DNA from: Aestuariivirga sp.
GTDB taxonomy: Bacteria; Pseudomonadota; Alphaproteobacteria; Rhizobiales; Aestuariivirgaceae
NCBI RefSeq assembly: GCF_020252405.1
Contig: NZ_JADCDA010000004.1
Location: 1 to 44,128, forward strand
DNA length: 44,128 bases
Reading direction: 5' to 3'
The stretch's first letter is position 1. Each line of letters opens with the position of its first letter. The notes beneath the pieces were generated by a model. The model was not told where the DNA came from, made no database searches, and saw nothing but the letters and a program-made list of their open reading frames with translations. A program made the position numbers and the translations under genes. Below are positions 36,207-43,881 of the stretch, piece by piece.

Positions 36207-36779
36207 ATGAAAAAGTTCATCGCCGCGATTGCCCTGATCCTGTGGTTCCAGCCGGCCGCGGCGGGGGAGCTGTGGCGGGGTGTCAACGCCTATAACGCCC
36301 GCAACTACGCGGTGGCGGTGGCGATCATGCAACAGCTGGCCGGGCGCGGCGACCCCTATGCGGAATTCACCCTGGGCGCCATGTATGACAATGGCGTCGG
36401 CGTGCCGCGCAATCTGACCATGGCGCTGGCGCTCTACAAGCGGGCGGGCGCCCAGGGCCTGGCCGACGGGCAGTATATGGCGGGCCGTTTCTACGGCGGC
36501 GGGCGCGGTGTGAAGCAGGATATTGCCAAGGCGCTGTTCTGGTTCGAGCTTGCGGCGGCCGGCGGCCACCCCCTGGCGCCGCTGTTGCGCGACCAGCACT
36601 TTAACCAGCTGAGCGCCAGCGTGCGCCAGAAGGTGATGGAAGACGCCACCGACTGGCAGTCACGCCACCCGGCACAGCTGCGCTGCGGCGTGACCCGCTG
36701 CATCTACCCCAGCTGGACCAGGCGGCCGGGCTGGACGCCCTTCGACCAGCAGTTTTTCTACCCGGGCCAAAATCAGTAG
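36207..36779 (+). CDS. Secreted Sel1-repeat (TPR-like) protein
   Basis: A 190-residue protein with a signal peptide at 1-19 (cleavage near AAA-G). Two to three Sel1-like repeats occupy about 50-130: YAEFTLGAMYDNGVGVPRNLTMALALYKRAGAQG and GQYMAGRFYGGGRGVKQDIAKALFWFELAAAGG. Such repeats mediate protein contacts. The C-terminal 50 residues carry two cysteines (RCGVTRC) and aromatic residues. The role is unknown. It is divergent from the dha operon and shares its upstream gap, and is convergent with aspA. Confidence 0.85.
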   Translation: MKKFIAAIALILWFQPAAAGELWRGVNAYNARNYAVAVAIMQQLAGRGDPYAEFTLGAMYDNGVGVPRNLTMALALYKRAGAQGLADGQYMAGRFYGGGRGVKQDIAKALFWFELAAAGGHPLAPLLRDQHFNQLSASVRQKVMEDATDWQSRHPAQLRCGVTRCIYPSWTRRPGWTPFDQQFFYPGQNQ

Positions 36780-36791
36780 ATGCCGGTGCCG

Positions 36792-36906
36792 GAGCAGCGT
36801 GATCCGCGAAAGTGGAACCGCTTTTGCGATAGGATCATGCTCGAGCCTTTGATCTGGCGCATGTTCCGTCCAGGCGGTTCCGCCTGAACGGAACATGCCT
36901 CAGCGC
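36792..36906 (+). repeat. Repeat family A, full copy at the aspA stop
   Basis: A1 (GAGCAGCGTGATCCGCGAAA ... GATCATGCTC), linker GAGCCTTTGATCTGG, A2 (CGCATGTTCCGTCC ... GGAACATG), end overlapping the TGA stop of aspA (36900-36902). It separates the convergent sel1-type gene and aspA and could serve as terminator for both. Confidence 0.82.
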
Positions 36907-38300
36907 TGGCCGAGCAGCGTTGCGGTGGAGAAGGCCTGCCGCAGCTGCTCCTCGGTCATCAAGCCTTCGGCGAGCACCACGTCGCGGATCGAGCGGCGTG
37001 ACTTCAGCGCTTCCTTGGCCACCCGGCTGGCCGCGGCATAGCCCATATAGGGGTTGAGCGCCGTCACGGTGACGAGCGAGCCTTCCAGCAGTTCCCGGCA
37101 GCGCTCGCGGTCGGCCTCGATACCGGCGACGCATTTCTCGCGCAGCACCGCCATGCCCTTCAGCAGCATGCGCATGGACTGCATGATGTTGAGCACGATC
37201 ACGGGCTCCATGGCATTGAGCTGCAGCTGGCCGGCCTCGGCGGCCATGGTGACCGTCAGGTCGTTGCCGATCACCTGATAGGCGATCTGGTTGACGACCT
37301 CCGGGATGACCGGGTTCACCTTGCCCGGCATGATAGAGGAGCCCGCCTGCACCGCCGGAAGCCGGATTTCGCCCAGCCCGGCGCGCGGGCCGGAGTTGAG
37401 GAGGCGGAGGTCGTTGCAGATTTTTGACAGTTTCACCGCGATGCGCTTCAGCATGCCCGAGAAGGTGACGAAGGCGCCGAGGTCCGAGGTGGCCTCGATC
37501 AGGTCCGCCGCCGGCACCATGGGCACGCCGGAAATCCCGGCGAGATTGCGGATGACGCGTTCGGAATAGCCCTCCGGCGTGTTGATGCCGGTGCCGATCG
37601 CCGTGCCGCCCAGATTCACCTCGCGCAGCAGGCTGGCGAATTCCTTCAGCCGCTCGATATCCTCCGCAACGGTCACCGCGAAGGCGCGGAACTCGGAACC
37701 GAGACGCATCGGCACGGCGTCCATCAGCTGCGTGCGGCCGACCTTGATGACATCGTCAAATTCCTTCGCCTTGGCCATGAAGGCGCCGACCAGCAGCTTC
37801 TGTTCCTCGATCAGCGCCGGGCAGGCGCGCAGCACGGTGAGCCGCACCGCGGTCGGGTAGACGTCATTGGTCGACTGCGACAGGTTCACATGGTCATTGG
37901 GGTTGATGACGGCATAGTCGCCGCGCGGCTTGCCCAGCAGCTTCAGCGCCAGGTTGGCGATCACCTCATTGGCGTTCATGTTGGTGGAGGTGCCGGCCCC
38001 GCCCTGCAGCATGTCGACCACGAAGTCGTGGCGCTCGTCGCCGGCGATGACGAGATCGCAGGCGGAGACAATGGCCTGGGCGATCTCCGGCGTCAGCCGT
38101 CCGAAGTCGCGGTTGGCCAGCGCCGCCGCCTTCTTGACCATGGCGAGCGACTCGATCAGCTCCGGGAAATGCGCAAGCGTGATGCCGGTGATGGGGAAGT
38201 TTTCCACCGCCCGGGCGGTGTGAATGCCGTAGTCGGCCTCGGCCGGGATCTCCATTTCGCCGATCGAATCGCGCTCGGTGCGCATGCGCCGCGTCATCAT
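36900..38300 (-). CDS. aspA: Aspartate ammonia-lyase
   Basis: Releases ammonia from aspartate to give fumarate; cytoplasmic tetramer of the fumarase/aspartase family. The signature GSSIMPGKVNP is present, as are LSQSTNDVYPT and GGAGTSTNMNANEVIAN. With the ATG at 38300 the protein has 466 residues, normal for AspA, and GGGAG lies 5 nt upstream. The frame continues upstream to 38870, and an ATG at 38345 is possible, but it would put the LexA box inside the gene and has its purines too near the ATG. Class II fumarase is the closest alternative, but the motif context favours aspartase. Confidence 0.92.
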   Translation of the reverse strand: MMTRRMRTERDSIGEMEIPAEADYGIHTARAVENFPITGITLAHFPELIESLAMVKKAAALANRDFGRLTPEIAQAIVSACDLVIAGDERHDFVVDMLQGGAGTSTNMNANEVIANLALKLLGKPRGDYAVINPNDHVNLSQSTNDVYPTAVRLTVLRACPALIEEQKLLVGAFMAKAKEFDDVIKVGRTQLMDAVPMRLGSEFRAFAVTVAEDIERLKEFASLLREVNLGGTAIGTGINTPEGYSERVIRNLAGISGVPMVPAADLIEATSDLGAFVTFSGMLKRIAVKLSKICNDLRLLNSGPRAGLGEIRLPAVQAGSSIMPGKVNPVIPEVVNQIAYQVIGNDLTVTMAAEAGQLQLNAMEPVIVLNIMQSMRMLLKGMAVLREKCVAGIEADRERCRELLEGSLVTVTALNPYMGYAAASRVAKEALKSRRSIRDVVLAEGLMTEEQLRQAFSTATLLGQR

Positions 38301-38321
38301 CAAAGCTCCCATTTCGCCGTT

Positions 38322-38354
38322 GAACGTTGCCGGAACGTTTTTCATCCTTATAAT
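38322..38354 (+). promoter_or_regulatory. LexA box and promoter of mmcB
   Basis: GAAC-GTTGCCG-GAAC (38322-38336) fits exactly the alphaproteobacterial LexA box GAAC-N7-GAAC (GTTC-N7-GTTC on the other strand). It covers the -35 (TTGCCG, 38327-38332) of a promoter with a perfect TATAAT at 38349-38354 and 16-bp spacing. LexA bound here would block RNA polymerase. mmcB starts 70 bp downstream. aspA, divergent, could also be affected. Confidence 0.8.
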
Positions 38355-38423
38355 TCCAGCATAGGATGGAACAAAGCTTGCCGCCCCTGAAATCGGCGCA
38401 ATGCCCTGTCTGGTGGGAAATTC

Positions 38424-38894
38424 ATGGATCGAACGCTTCCGGCCCCCCGGCCCGACGGCCGCCAGTCCGCCACCGCGCTGACGATCCAGCGCGGGGTGGC
38501 CCGCCTGTTGCGCGCCCTGAGCTTCGCGGTGCTCCCCGAATTCACGCTGGCCTCCGGCCGGCGCGCCGACATCATGGCGATTTCCGGCTCGGGCGAAATC
38601 TGGATCGTCGAGATCAAGTCCTCGCCCCAGGACTTCCACAGCGATGCAAAATGGCCCGAATACCGGGGCTGGTGCGACCGGCTGTTCTTCGCGATCCCGG
38701 CCGGCATGGCGCCGGAGATCATGCCAGCCGAGGCGGGCCTCATCATCGCCGACAGCTGGGGGGCTGACATTCTGCGCCACACGGAGGCAACGAGCCTCCA
38801 CGCCGCGCGCCGCAAGGCCTTGACACTGGCCTTCGCGCGGGCGGCGGCGCTGCGGCTGCACGGGCTTCATGACCCGCTGGCCCAGTCCCTCTGA
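38424..38894 (+). CDS. mmcB: MmcB-family DNA repair protein
   Basis: A 156-residue protein of the MmcB family, associated with damage tolerance in Caulobacter and controlled by LexA there. It has a PD-(D/E)xK nuclease-like core: D49 in GRRADIMAI, then E63 and K65 in IVEIKSS, followed by DFHSDAKWPEYRGWCDRLFFAIP. GGTGGGAAATTC precedes the ATG. Nuclease activity is suggested by these residues. The LexA box upstream supports SOS control. It is convergent with regA, whose stop is adjacent. Confidence 0.9.
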   Translation: MDRTLPAPRPDGRQSATALTIQRGVARLLRALSFAVLPEFTLASGRRADIMAISGSGEIWIVEIKSSPQDFHSDAKWPEYRGWCDRLFFAIPAGMAPEIMPAEAGLIIADSWGADILRHTEATSLHAARRKALTLAFARAAALRLHGLHDPLAQSL

Positions 38895-39440
38895 CTATTT
38901 CGGGGCGCGTTTCGCCAGGATGCGCTGCAGCGTGCGGCGGTGCATGTTGAGCCGGCGCGCCGTTTCGGAGACATTGCGGCTGCACAGCTCATAGACGCGC
39001 TGGATGTGCTCCCAGCGCACCCGGTCGGCCGACATCGGATTGTCAGGCAGGGCGGCGCGCGAATCGGTGTCGCCCACCAGCGCGGCATGCACGGCGTCGG
39101 CATCCGCGGGCTTGGCCAGATAGTCGATGGCGCCGAGCTTCACGGCGGTGACGGCCGTTGCGATATTGCCATAGCCTGTCAGCACCACGGCGCGCGCCTC
39201 GGGCCGTGCCTGGTGCAGCGCCTCGATCACGTCGAGGCCGTTGCCATCGGCCAGCCGCAGGTCAACCACCGCGAAGGAGGGGGAGGAGCGCTTCACATGC
39301 GCCACGCCGTCGGTGACCGATTCCGCCGTCAGCACCTCGAAACCGCGGGTTTCCATGGCGCGCGCAAGGCGCGACAGGAAGGGTTTGTCGTCATCGACGA
39401 GCAGCAGGGTCTTTTCGGCAGGGATCACGGCATGGGTCAT
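38895..39440 (-). CDS. regA: Redox response regulator RegA/ActR
   Basis: Two-component response regulator of 181 residues. The receiver spans about 10-125 with acidic residues in LLVDDDKPF and the phosphoacceptor D60 in VVDLRLADGNGLD. A Fis-type helix-turn-helix at about 153-177 (NVSETARRLNMHRRTLQRILAKR) is the RegA/ActR/PrrA signature. In related bacteria it controls respiration, carbon and nitrogen fixation under low oxygen. It is 83 bp downstream of its sensor kinase on the same strand. Confidence 0.95.
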   Translation of the reverse strand: MTHAVIPAEKTLLLVDDDKPFLSRLARAMETRGFEVLTAESVTDGVAHVKRSSPSFAVVDLRLADGNGLDVIEALHQARPEARAVVLTGYGNIATAVTAVKLGAIDYLAKPADADAVHAALVGDTDSRAALPDNPMSADRVRWEHIQRVYELCSRNVSETARRLNMHRRTLQRILAKRAPK

Positions 39441-39523
39441 TCGGGCGCCGCCTGTGTGAGTTGCATGGGTTGATGAGCGCTCTCCGGCTTCTGGAGGGCG
39501 CGGGTTCAGCTTACACTACGCAA

Positions 39524-40888
39524 TCAGGCGCGTCCGAGATCAACCAGGCTCCGCGGCCAGACAACCTGCACCACCGCACCGTGTTCCGGGCTGGGCCGGT
39601 TGGCCAGCGACACGGTGGCGCCGGAGCGTTCCAGCAGCGTCTTGGCGATGAAGAAGCCAAGCCCCATTCCTTCATGCCCCATTCCCTCGTGCTGCCCGGC
39701 CTCGCCTGTCTCCTCGCCATAGCCGGGCCTTGTCGTCACGAAGGGGTCGCCCAGACGGTCGAAGATGTTCTCGTGAAAGCCCGGCCCGTCGTCGCGGACG
39801 GTGATCGACACCTGGTTGGGCGTCCAGCGGGCATCGACCTCGACGCGCGCCGCGGCGAAATCGACGGCATTCTCCAGCAGGTTGCCAAGCCCGTATGTGA
39901 TGGCGGGGTTGCGCCGGAACACCGGCTCGCTGCCCAGCGCCTTGTCGTCGAGGTCGGCCGAGCTCGTCACCGCGATCACCGCGTCGGAGCCGCGCAGCGG
40001 CGCCACCAGGTCCTCGATCATGGCGAGAATGGCGGTGCGCTGATACATTTCGTCCGTCTGCGCCTCGCGGTTGGCGAGCCTCGCCAGAATTTCGCGGCAG
40101 CGCGCGGTCTGGCTGATGAGGAGGTCGATGTCCTCCGTATGCGGAGCATCCGGCGGCATCTCGCGCTTCAGCTCCTTGGCGACCAGCGCGATGGTGGCAA
40201 GCGGCGTTCCCAGCTCGTGGGCCGCCGCCGCGGCCATGCCGTCGAGCGCCGAGAGCCGCTGCTCGCGCGCCAGAACGAGCTCGGTGGCGGACAGGGCCGC
40301 CGACATCTGCCGCGCCTCGTCGGCAATGCGGCGGGCATAGATTGCCGAGAACACCACGCCGCACATGATGGCCGTCCACATGCCGCCGATATAGACGCCG
40401 GGAAGCTCGAGCCTCTCGCCCGGCAGCCAGGGCAGCGGAAAGTGGCGGAAAGCAAGGAAGCTGGCGCAGGCGAAGGTCAGCAGCCCCAGCCACAGGGTCC
40501 AACGGTTGGGGAGCGACGTGGCCGAAATGGTGACGGGCACGAGGAACAGGAAGGAAAAGGGATTCTCCAGCCCGCCGGTGAGAAACAGCAGCACGGCCAG
40601 CTGCGCCACGTCATAGACCAGCAGCAGGCCGGCATGGCGCTCATGCAGCCTCACGCTCTTGCGCCAGCGGATGGTGAGGAAGATGTTGAGACAGGCGCTG
40701 AAGGCGATCGCGGCAAGGCAGGGGCCCAGCGGCAGCGGAAAACCGAGGGCGAAATGCACGCCCAGCACGGCGCCCGCCTGCCCCACGATGGCGAGCCAGC
40801 GCAGCCGCACCAGCGTTCTCAGCCGCAGCATGCCGATCTCGGCGCCGGCCGAAGCAGGCCTCGGGTCGATGGCGGGATCCTGGGGCAT
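39524..40888 (-). CDS. regB: Redox sensor histidine kinase RegB/ActS
   Basis: Membrane histidine kinase of 454 residues. Six hydrophobic helices lie in about 25-185, with GGLENPFSFLF, the quinone-sensing GGxxNPF motif, between them. The phospho-acceptor is H224 in AHELGTPL. The redox-box cysteine C264 in TARCREIL matches the C265 of Rhodobacter RegB. The C-terminal ATPase has NLLENAVDFA and DDGPGF. AGGAG precedes the ATG. It pairs with regA and is divergent from senC. Confidence 0.95.
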   Translation of the reverse strand: MPQDPAIDPRPASAGAEIGMLRLRTLVRLRWLAIVGQAGAVLGVHFALGFPLPLGPCLAAIAFSACLNIFLTIRWRKSVRLHERHAGLLLVYDVAQLAVLLFLTGGLENPFSFLFLVPVTISATSLPNRWTLWLGLLTFACASFLAFRHFPLPWLPGERLELPGVYIGGMWTAIMCGVVFSAIYARRIADEARQMSAALSATELVLAREQRLSALDGMAAAAAHELGTPLATIALVAKELKREMPPDAPHTEDIDLLISQTARCREILARLANREAQTDEMYQRTAILAMIEDLVAPLRGSDAVIAVTSSADLDDKALGSEPVFRRNPAITYGLGNLLENAVDFAAARVEVDARWTPNQVSITVRDDGPGFHENIFDRLGDPFVTTRPGYGEETGEAGQHEGMGHEGMGLGFFIAKTLLERSGATVSLANRPSPEHGAVVQVVWPRSLVDLGRA

Positions 40889-40932
40889 TGCGCTCCTGCG
40901 TTACGGGGGTTCGGGTTGAGACCCGGCCAGTC

Positions 40933-41002
40933 TAAAGCATTTTCAGGTCAAGTGGACACCGGTTGACCGTCGAAAATGCGGCCATACAAAGAGATGGAGC
41001 AA
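40933..41002 (+). repeat. Repeat family B, copy 2 (first half)
   Basis: AAAGCATTTTCAGGTCAAGTG with the pairing TTGACCGTCGAAAATGC and the following CAAAGAGATGGAGCA are shared with copies at 293 and 24644. The second hairpin is missing; instead a decayed A1-like AGATCATGCTCC follows at 41012-41025. It lies between regB and senC. Confidence 0.75.
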
Positions 41003-41060
41003 AAGCTTGAGCAAGATCATGCTCCAGCATATGTGCAGGTGGATTGAAGGAAGAACGCCG

Positions 41061-41669
41061 ATGCCGCGCCGCCCCGTCCTCATCTTCGCCGCCCTGGTGC
41101 TGCTTGCGGCCCTGGGGCTTGGCAGCTTTGCCTTGATGAGCGGCAGGCTGCATGGCCCGCAAAGCTCCGGCGCGGCCCTTGTCGGCGGCCCCTTCTCGCT
41201 CCTCGACCAGGATGGCAGGCGCGTCACCGAGAAGGACTTCCGCGGCAAGTACATGCTGGTGTTCTTCGGCTACACCTATTGCCCGGACGTCTGCCCCACC
41301 GAACTCCAGGTGATGACGGCGGCGCTGGACCAGCTGGGGCGGGATGCGGACCGCATCCAGCCGGTTTTCGTGTCGATCGACCCGGCGCGCGACACGCCGG
41401 AGGTGCTGAAGGCCTATGTGGCCAGTTTCAGCCCCCGCCTCATGGGCCTCACCGGCACGCCCGGGGAGATTGCCGTCATCGCCAGGGCTTACCGCGTCTT
41501 CTATGCCAAGGCCTCCAACAGCAGTTCGTCCACGGACTATCTGATGGACCACTCCAGCATCATCTACCTGATGGGGCCCGACGGCAGCTTCGTCAGGCAC
41601 ATGGCCTACACCACCGACGCCACGAAGCTCGCGGCGGACCTGAAGGACGCTCTCGGAACTTCGCCCTAA
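41061..41669 (+). CDS. senC: SCO1/SenC-family copper chaperone
   Basis: Thioredoxin-fold protein of 202 residues, anchored by an N-terminal helix at about 5-28. Copper ligands C74 and C78 in YTYCPDVCPTEL and H164 in MDHSS are intact. Such proteins deliver copper to the CuA site of cytochrome oxidase. AAGGAAG precedes the ATG at 41061; the frame opens upstream in repeat sequence. It is divergent from regB, and regB, regA and senC are often grouped because all concern respiratory redox control. Confidence 0.94.
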   Translation: MPRRPVLIFAALVLLAALGLGSFALMSGRLHGPQSSGAALVGGPFSLLDQDGRRVTEKDFRGKYMLVFFGYTYCPDVCPTELQVMTAALDQLGRDADRIQPVFVSIDPARDTPEVLKAYVASFSPRLMGLTGTPGEIAVIARAYRVFYAKASNSSSSTDYLMDHSSIIYLMGPDGSFVRHMAYTTDATKLAADLKDALGTSP

Positions 41670-41742
41670 AGTCCAGGATTGACGGGTTGCCTGCACAGGC
41701 GGGAGTTGCTAGCGTCAGGCGTTCACGAGGTGTTGACCGGTA

Positions 41743-43017
41743 GTGCTGTATTATTTATTTGAGATGAACCACGCGGCCCTTGCGCCCTGGCGCGCGGCGG
41801 CGGATGCGGGACTGAATTTCTGGCGCAGCCCCGCCAATCCTCTCACCGAAACCCAGTTCGGCCGGTCGCTGGCGGCCTCGCTCGAACTCTTCGAGCGCAC
41901 CACCCGCCGCTACGGCAAACCGCCTTTCCAAATCCATGACGTCATCATCGATGACGACATCGTGGCGGTGGAGGAGCGCATTGCCCTCGCCAAGCCCTTC
42001 TGCACCCTGCTCAATTTCCGAAAGGACTGGGCCTGTCGGAAGCCGCAGCACAAGATGCTGATCGTCGCCCCCATGTCGGGCCACTATGCCACGCTGCTGC
42101 GCGGCACGGTGGAGACGATGCTTCCCCATTATGACGTTTACATCACGGACTGGGTGGATGCGCGCAGCGTGCCCATGTCGAGGGGCGGTTTCGACCTCGA
42201 CGATTATGTTGACTATGTCACGGAGTTCCTGCGGTTCCTGGGTCCCGATACGAGTGTGATGGCGGTGTGCCAGCCCTCCGTTCCGGTGATGGCCGCGGTT
42301 TCGCTGATGAACGCCGCAAATGATCCTTGCGCGCCGGGGACCATGATCCTCATGGGCGGCCCCATCAACACGCGGAGCAACCCCACGGCGGTCAACAACC
42401 TCGCCCAGCAGAAGGGCGTCGACTGGTTCCGCAAGAATGTGATCATGAAGGTGCCGGTCCCCCATGCCGGCATGATGCGCGACGTTTATCCGGGTTTCCT
42501 GCAGCTCGGCGGCTTCATGACCATGAACCTCGACCGCCACATCGACGCGCACCGCGAGCTGTTCTGGCACCTGGTCGACGGCGACGGGGATTCGGCCGAG
42601 AAACACCGCGAATTCTATGACGAATACATGTCGGTGATGGACCTTACGGCGGAGTTCTATCTCCAGACGGTTGAAAAGGTCTTCGTCAATCACGACCTGC
42701 CCAGGGGCACGCTGACGCATCGCAATGCGCGTGTCGATCCGTCGAGGATCACCCGCACCGCGCTGATGACCATTGAGGGCGAGCGCGACGACATTTCCGG
42801 CGTTGGCCAGACGGAAGCCGCGCAGGATCTGTGCTCCGGCCTTCCCCCGGAGAAGAAGCTCCACCACCTGCAGCCGGGCGTGGGGCACTATGGCGTGTTC
42901 AACGGCTCGCGGTTCCGCAAGGAAATCGTTCCGCGAATCGTCGCGTTCGTGAATAACAACGCCCATGACCGGACTGCTCAAAAGCCTGAAGCGGACGGCG
43001 GGGCCAGAACCGCTTGA
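41743..43017 (+). CDS. phaZ: Intracellular poly(3-hydroxybutyrate) depolymerase
   Basis: Alpha/beta-hydrolase of 424 residues that mobilises stored PHB. The start MLYYLFEMNHAALAPWRAA is typical of intracellular PhaZ. The nucleophile is a cysteine, C176 in VCQPSVPV, in place of the serine of extracellular enzymes; the acid is in GERDDISG and the histidine in GVGHYGVFNG. It starts with GTG at 41743; the ATG at 41764 would remove conserved residues. Products feed the same acyl-CoA pool as Ecm. Its end overlaps the next gene by 53 nt. Confidence 0.93.
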   Translation: MLYYLFEMNHAALAPWRAAADAGLNFWRSPANPLTETQFGRSLAASLELFERTTRRYGKPPFQIHDVIIDDDIVAVEERIALAKPFCTLLNFRKDWACRKPQHKMLIVAPMSGHYATLLRGTVETMLPHYDVYITDWVDARSVPMSRGGFDLDDYVDYVTEFLRFLGPDTSVMAVCQPSVPVMAAVSLMNAANDPCAPGTMILMGGPINTRSNPTAVNNLAQQKGVDWFRKNVIMKVPVPHAGMMRDVYPGFLQLGGFMTMNLDRHIDAHRELFWHLVDGDGDSAEKHREFYDEYMSVMDLTAEFYLQTVEKVFVNHDLPRGTLTHRNARVDPSRITRTALMTIEGERDDISGVGQTEAAQDLCSGLPPEKKLHHLQPGVGHYGVFNGSRFRKEIVPRIVAFVNNNAHDRTAQKPEADGGARTA

Positions 43018-43714
43018 ACCCTCGCGGCTCCTCGCCGGCGGCCAGGTGCTGGACGTCACATTCCGCCGCCATGCCCGGGCGCGCCGCCTCGTGCTCCGGC
43101 TGAATGCCGCGGGCAACGGCGTGCTGGTCACCGTGCCGCGTGGCGTGTCGCGCGCGCGCGCACTGGAATTCGCCGAACGTTCGCGCAACTGGATCGAAGA
43201 CCGCCTGAGGGGGTGCGGCGGCCTCATCCACCTCGCCGACGGCGCAGCACTTCCCTTGCGCGGCATCGAGCATGACGTGCGCCACGTGCCGGGCCGCCGC
43301 GGCGTGGTGACGGCGGACCGCGACCGCCGTTTTATCGACGTGCCCGGCGACCGCGCCCATCTGAAGCGCCGCCTTCTCGACTTTCTCAAGGCGGAGGCGC
43401 TGGCCGATCTGACGAAGGCCTCCGCGAAATACGCGGGCCTCATGGGCGTGAAGTTCCGGCGCATCGCCATCAGGGATCAGCGCAGCCGCTGGGGCTCCTG
43501 CTCGGCGGCGGGCGACCTTTCCTATTCCTGGCGCCTCATCCTCGCGCCGGCCTATGTGCTCGACTATGTCGCCGCGCATGAAGTGGCCCATCTCCGCCAC
43601 CTCGACCACAGTCCCCGCTTCTGGCGTCTCGTCCTCACCCACTGCCCCGACGCGGCGCGCGCCCGGAACTGGCTGCGCCTCCACGGCCAGGAGGTCCACC
43701 GCGTGGTGGTGTGA
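42965..43714 (+). CDS. YgjP-type (DUF45) metal-dependent hydrolase
   Basis: A 249-residue cytoplasmic protein of the YgjP/WLM zincin family with zinc motif HEVAHLRHLDHSPRFW (H205, E206, H209). Upstream is the family's RRHARARRLVLRL, and KFRRIAIRDQRSRWGSCS is the DUF45 core. Substrate is unknown. The overlap of 53 nt with phaZ is large, and the first ATG has no clear ribosome site, so a GTG further in could be the real start. Probably co-transcribed with phaZ. Confidence 0.87.
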   Translation: MTGLLKSLKRTAGPEPLEPSRLLAGGQVLDVTFRRHARARRLVLRLNAAGNGVLVTVPRGVSRARALEFAERSRNWIEDRLRGCGGLIHLADGAALPLRGIEHDVRHVPGRRGVVTADRDRRFIDVPGDRAHLKRRLLDFLKAEALADLTKASAKYAGLMGVKFRRIAIRDQRSRWGSCSAAGDLSYSWRLILAPAYVLDYVAAHEVAHLRHLDHSPRFWRLVLTHCPDAARARNWLRLHGQEVHRVVV

Positions 43715-43730
43715 GGGATCGTGTCTTTCT

Positions 43731-43752
43731 GAGCTGAGACGGTAGTCAGCTC
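43731..43752 (+). terminator. Hairpin after the YgjP-type gene
   Basis: GAGCTGA and TCAGCTC form a 7-bp stem with an 8-nt loop, 17 nt after the gene's stop. There is no T-run after it, so this is a weak call. Confidence 0.3.
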
Positions 43753-43833
43753 CGCGTCCCTTGAATCACTCTCCAGCTGATTTGGGAACACCAACAGTTT
43801 CAGACTGACCACCCGATGCTCGAGACAAAAGTT

Positions 43834-43881
43834 TGTGCATGATCTTATCGCAAAACCGGTTCCACTTTTGCGGATCATGCT
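43834..43881 (+). repeat. Repeat family A, module A1 at the transposase remnant
   Basis: GCATGATCTTATCGCAAAACCGG ... TTTTGCGGATCATGCTC. This copy is the closest to the RIME/Bru-RS type sequence known from Brucella and rhizobia (from memory). It ends exactly where transposase homology starts. Confidence 0.78.

Noticed and set aside
38301..38870. Upstream extension of the aspA frame
   Set aside because: It would overlap mmcB on the other strand and contains no aspartase sequence; the 466-residue version has normal length.
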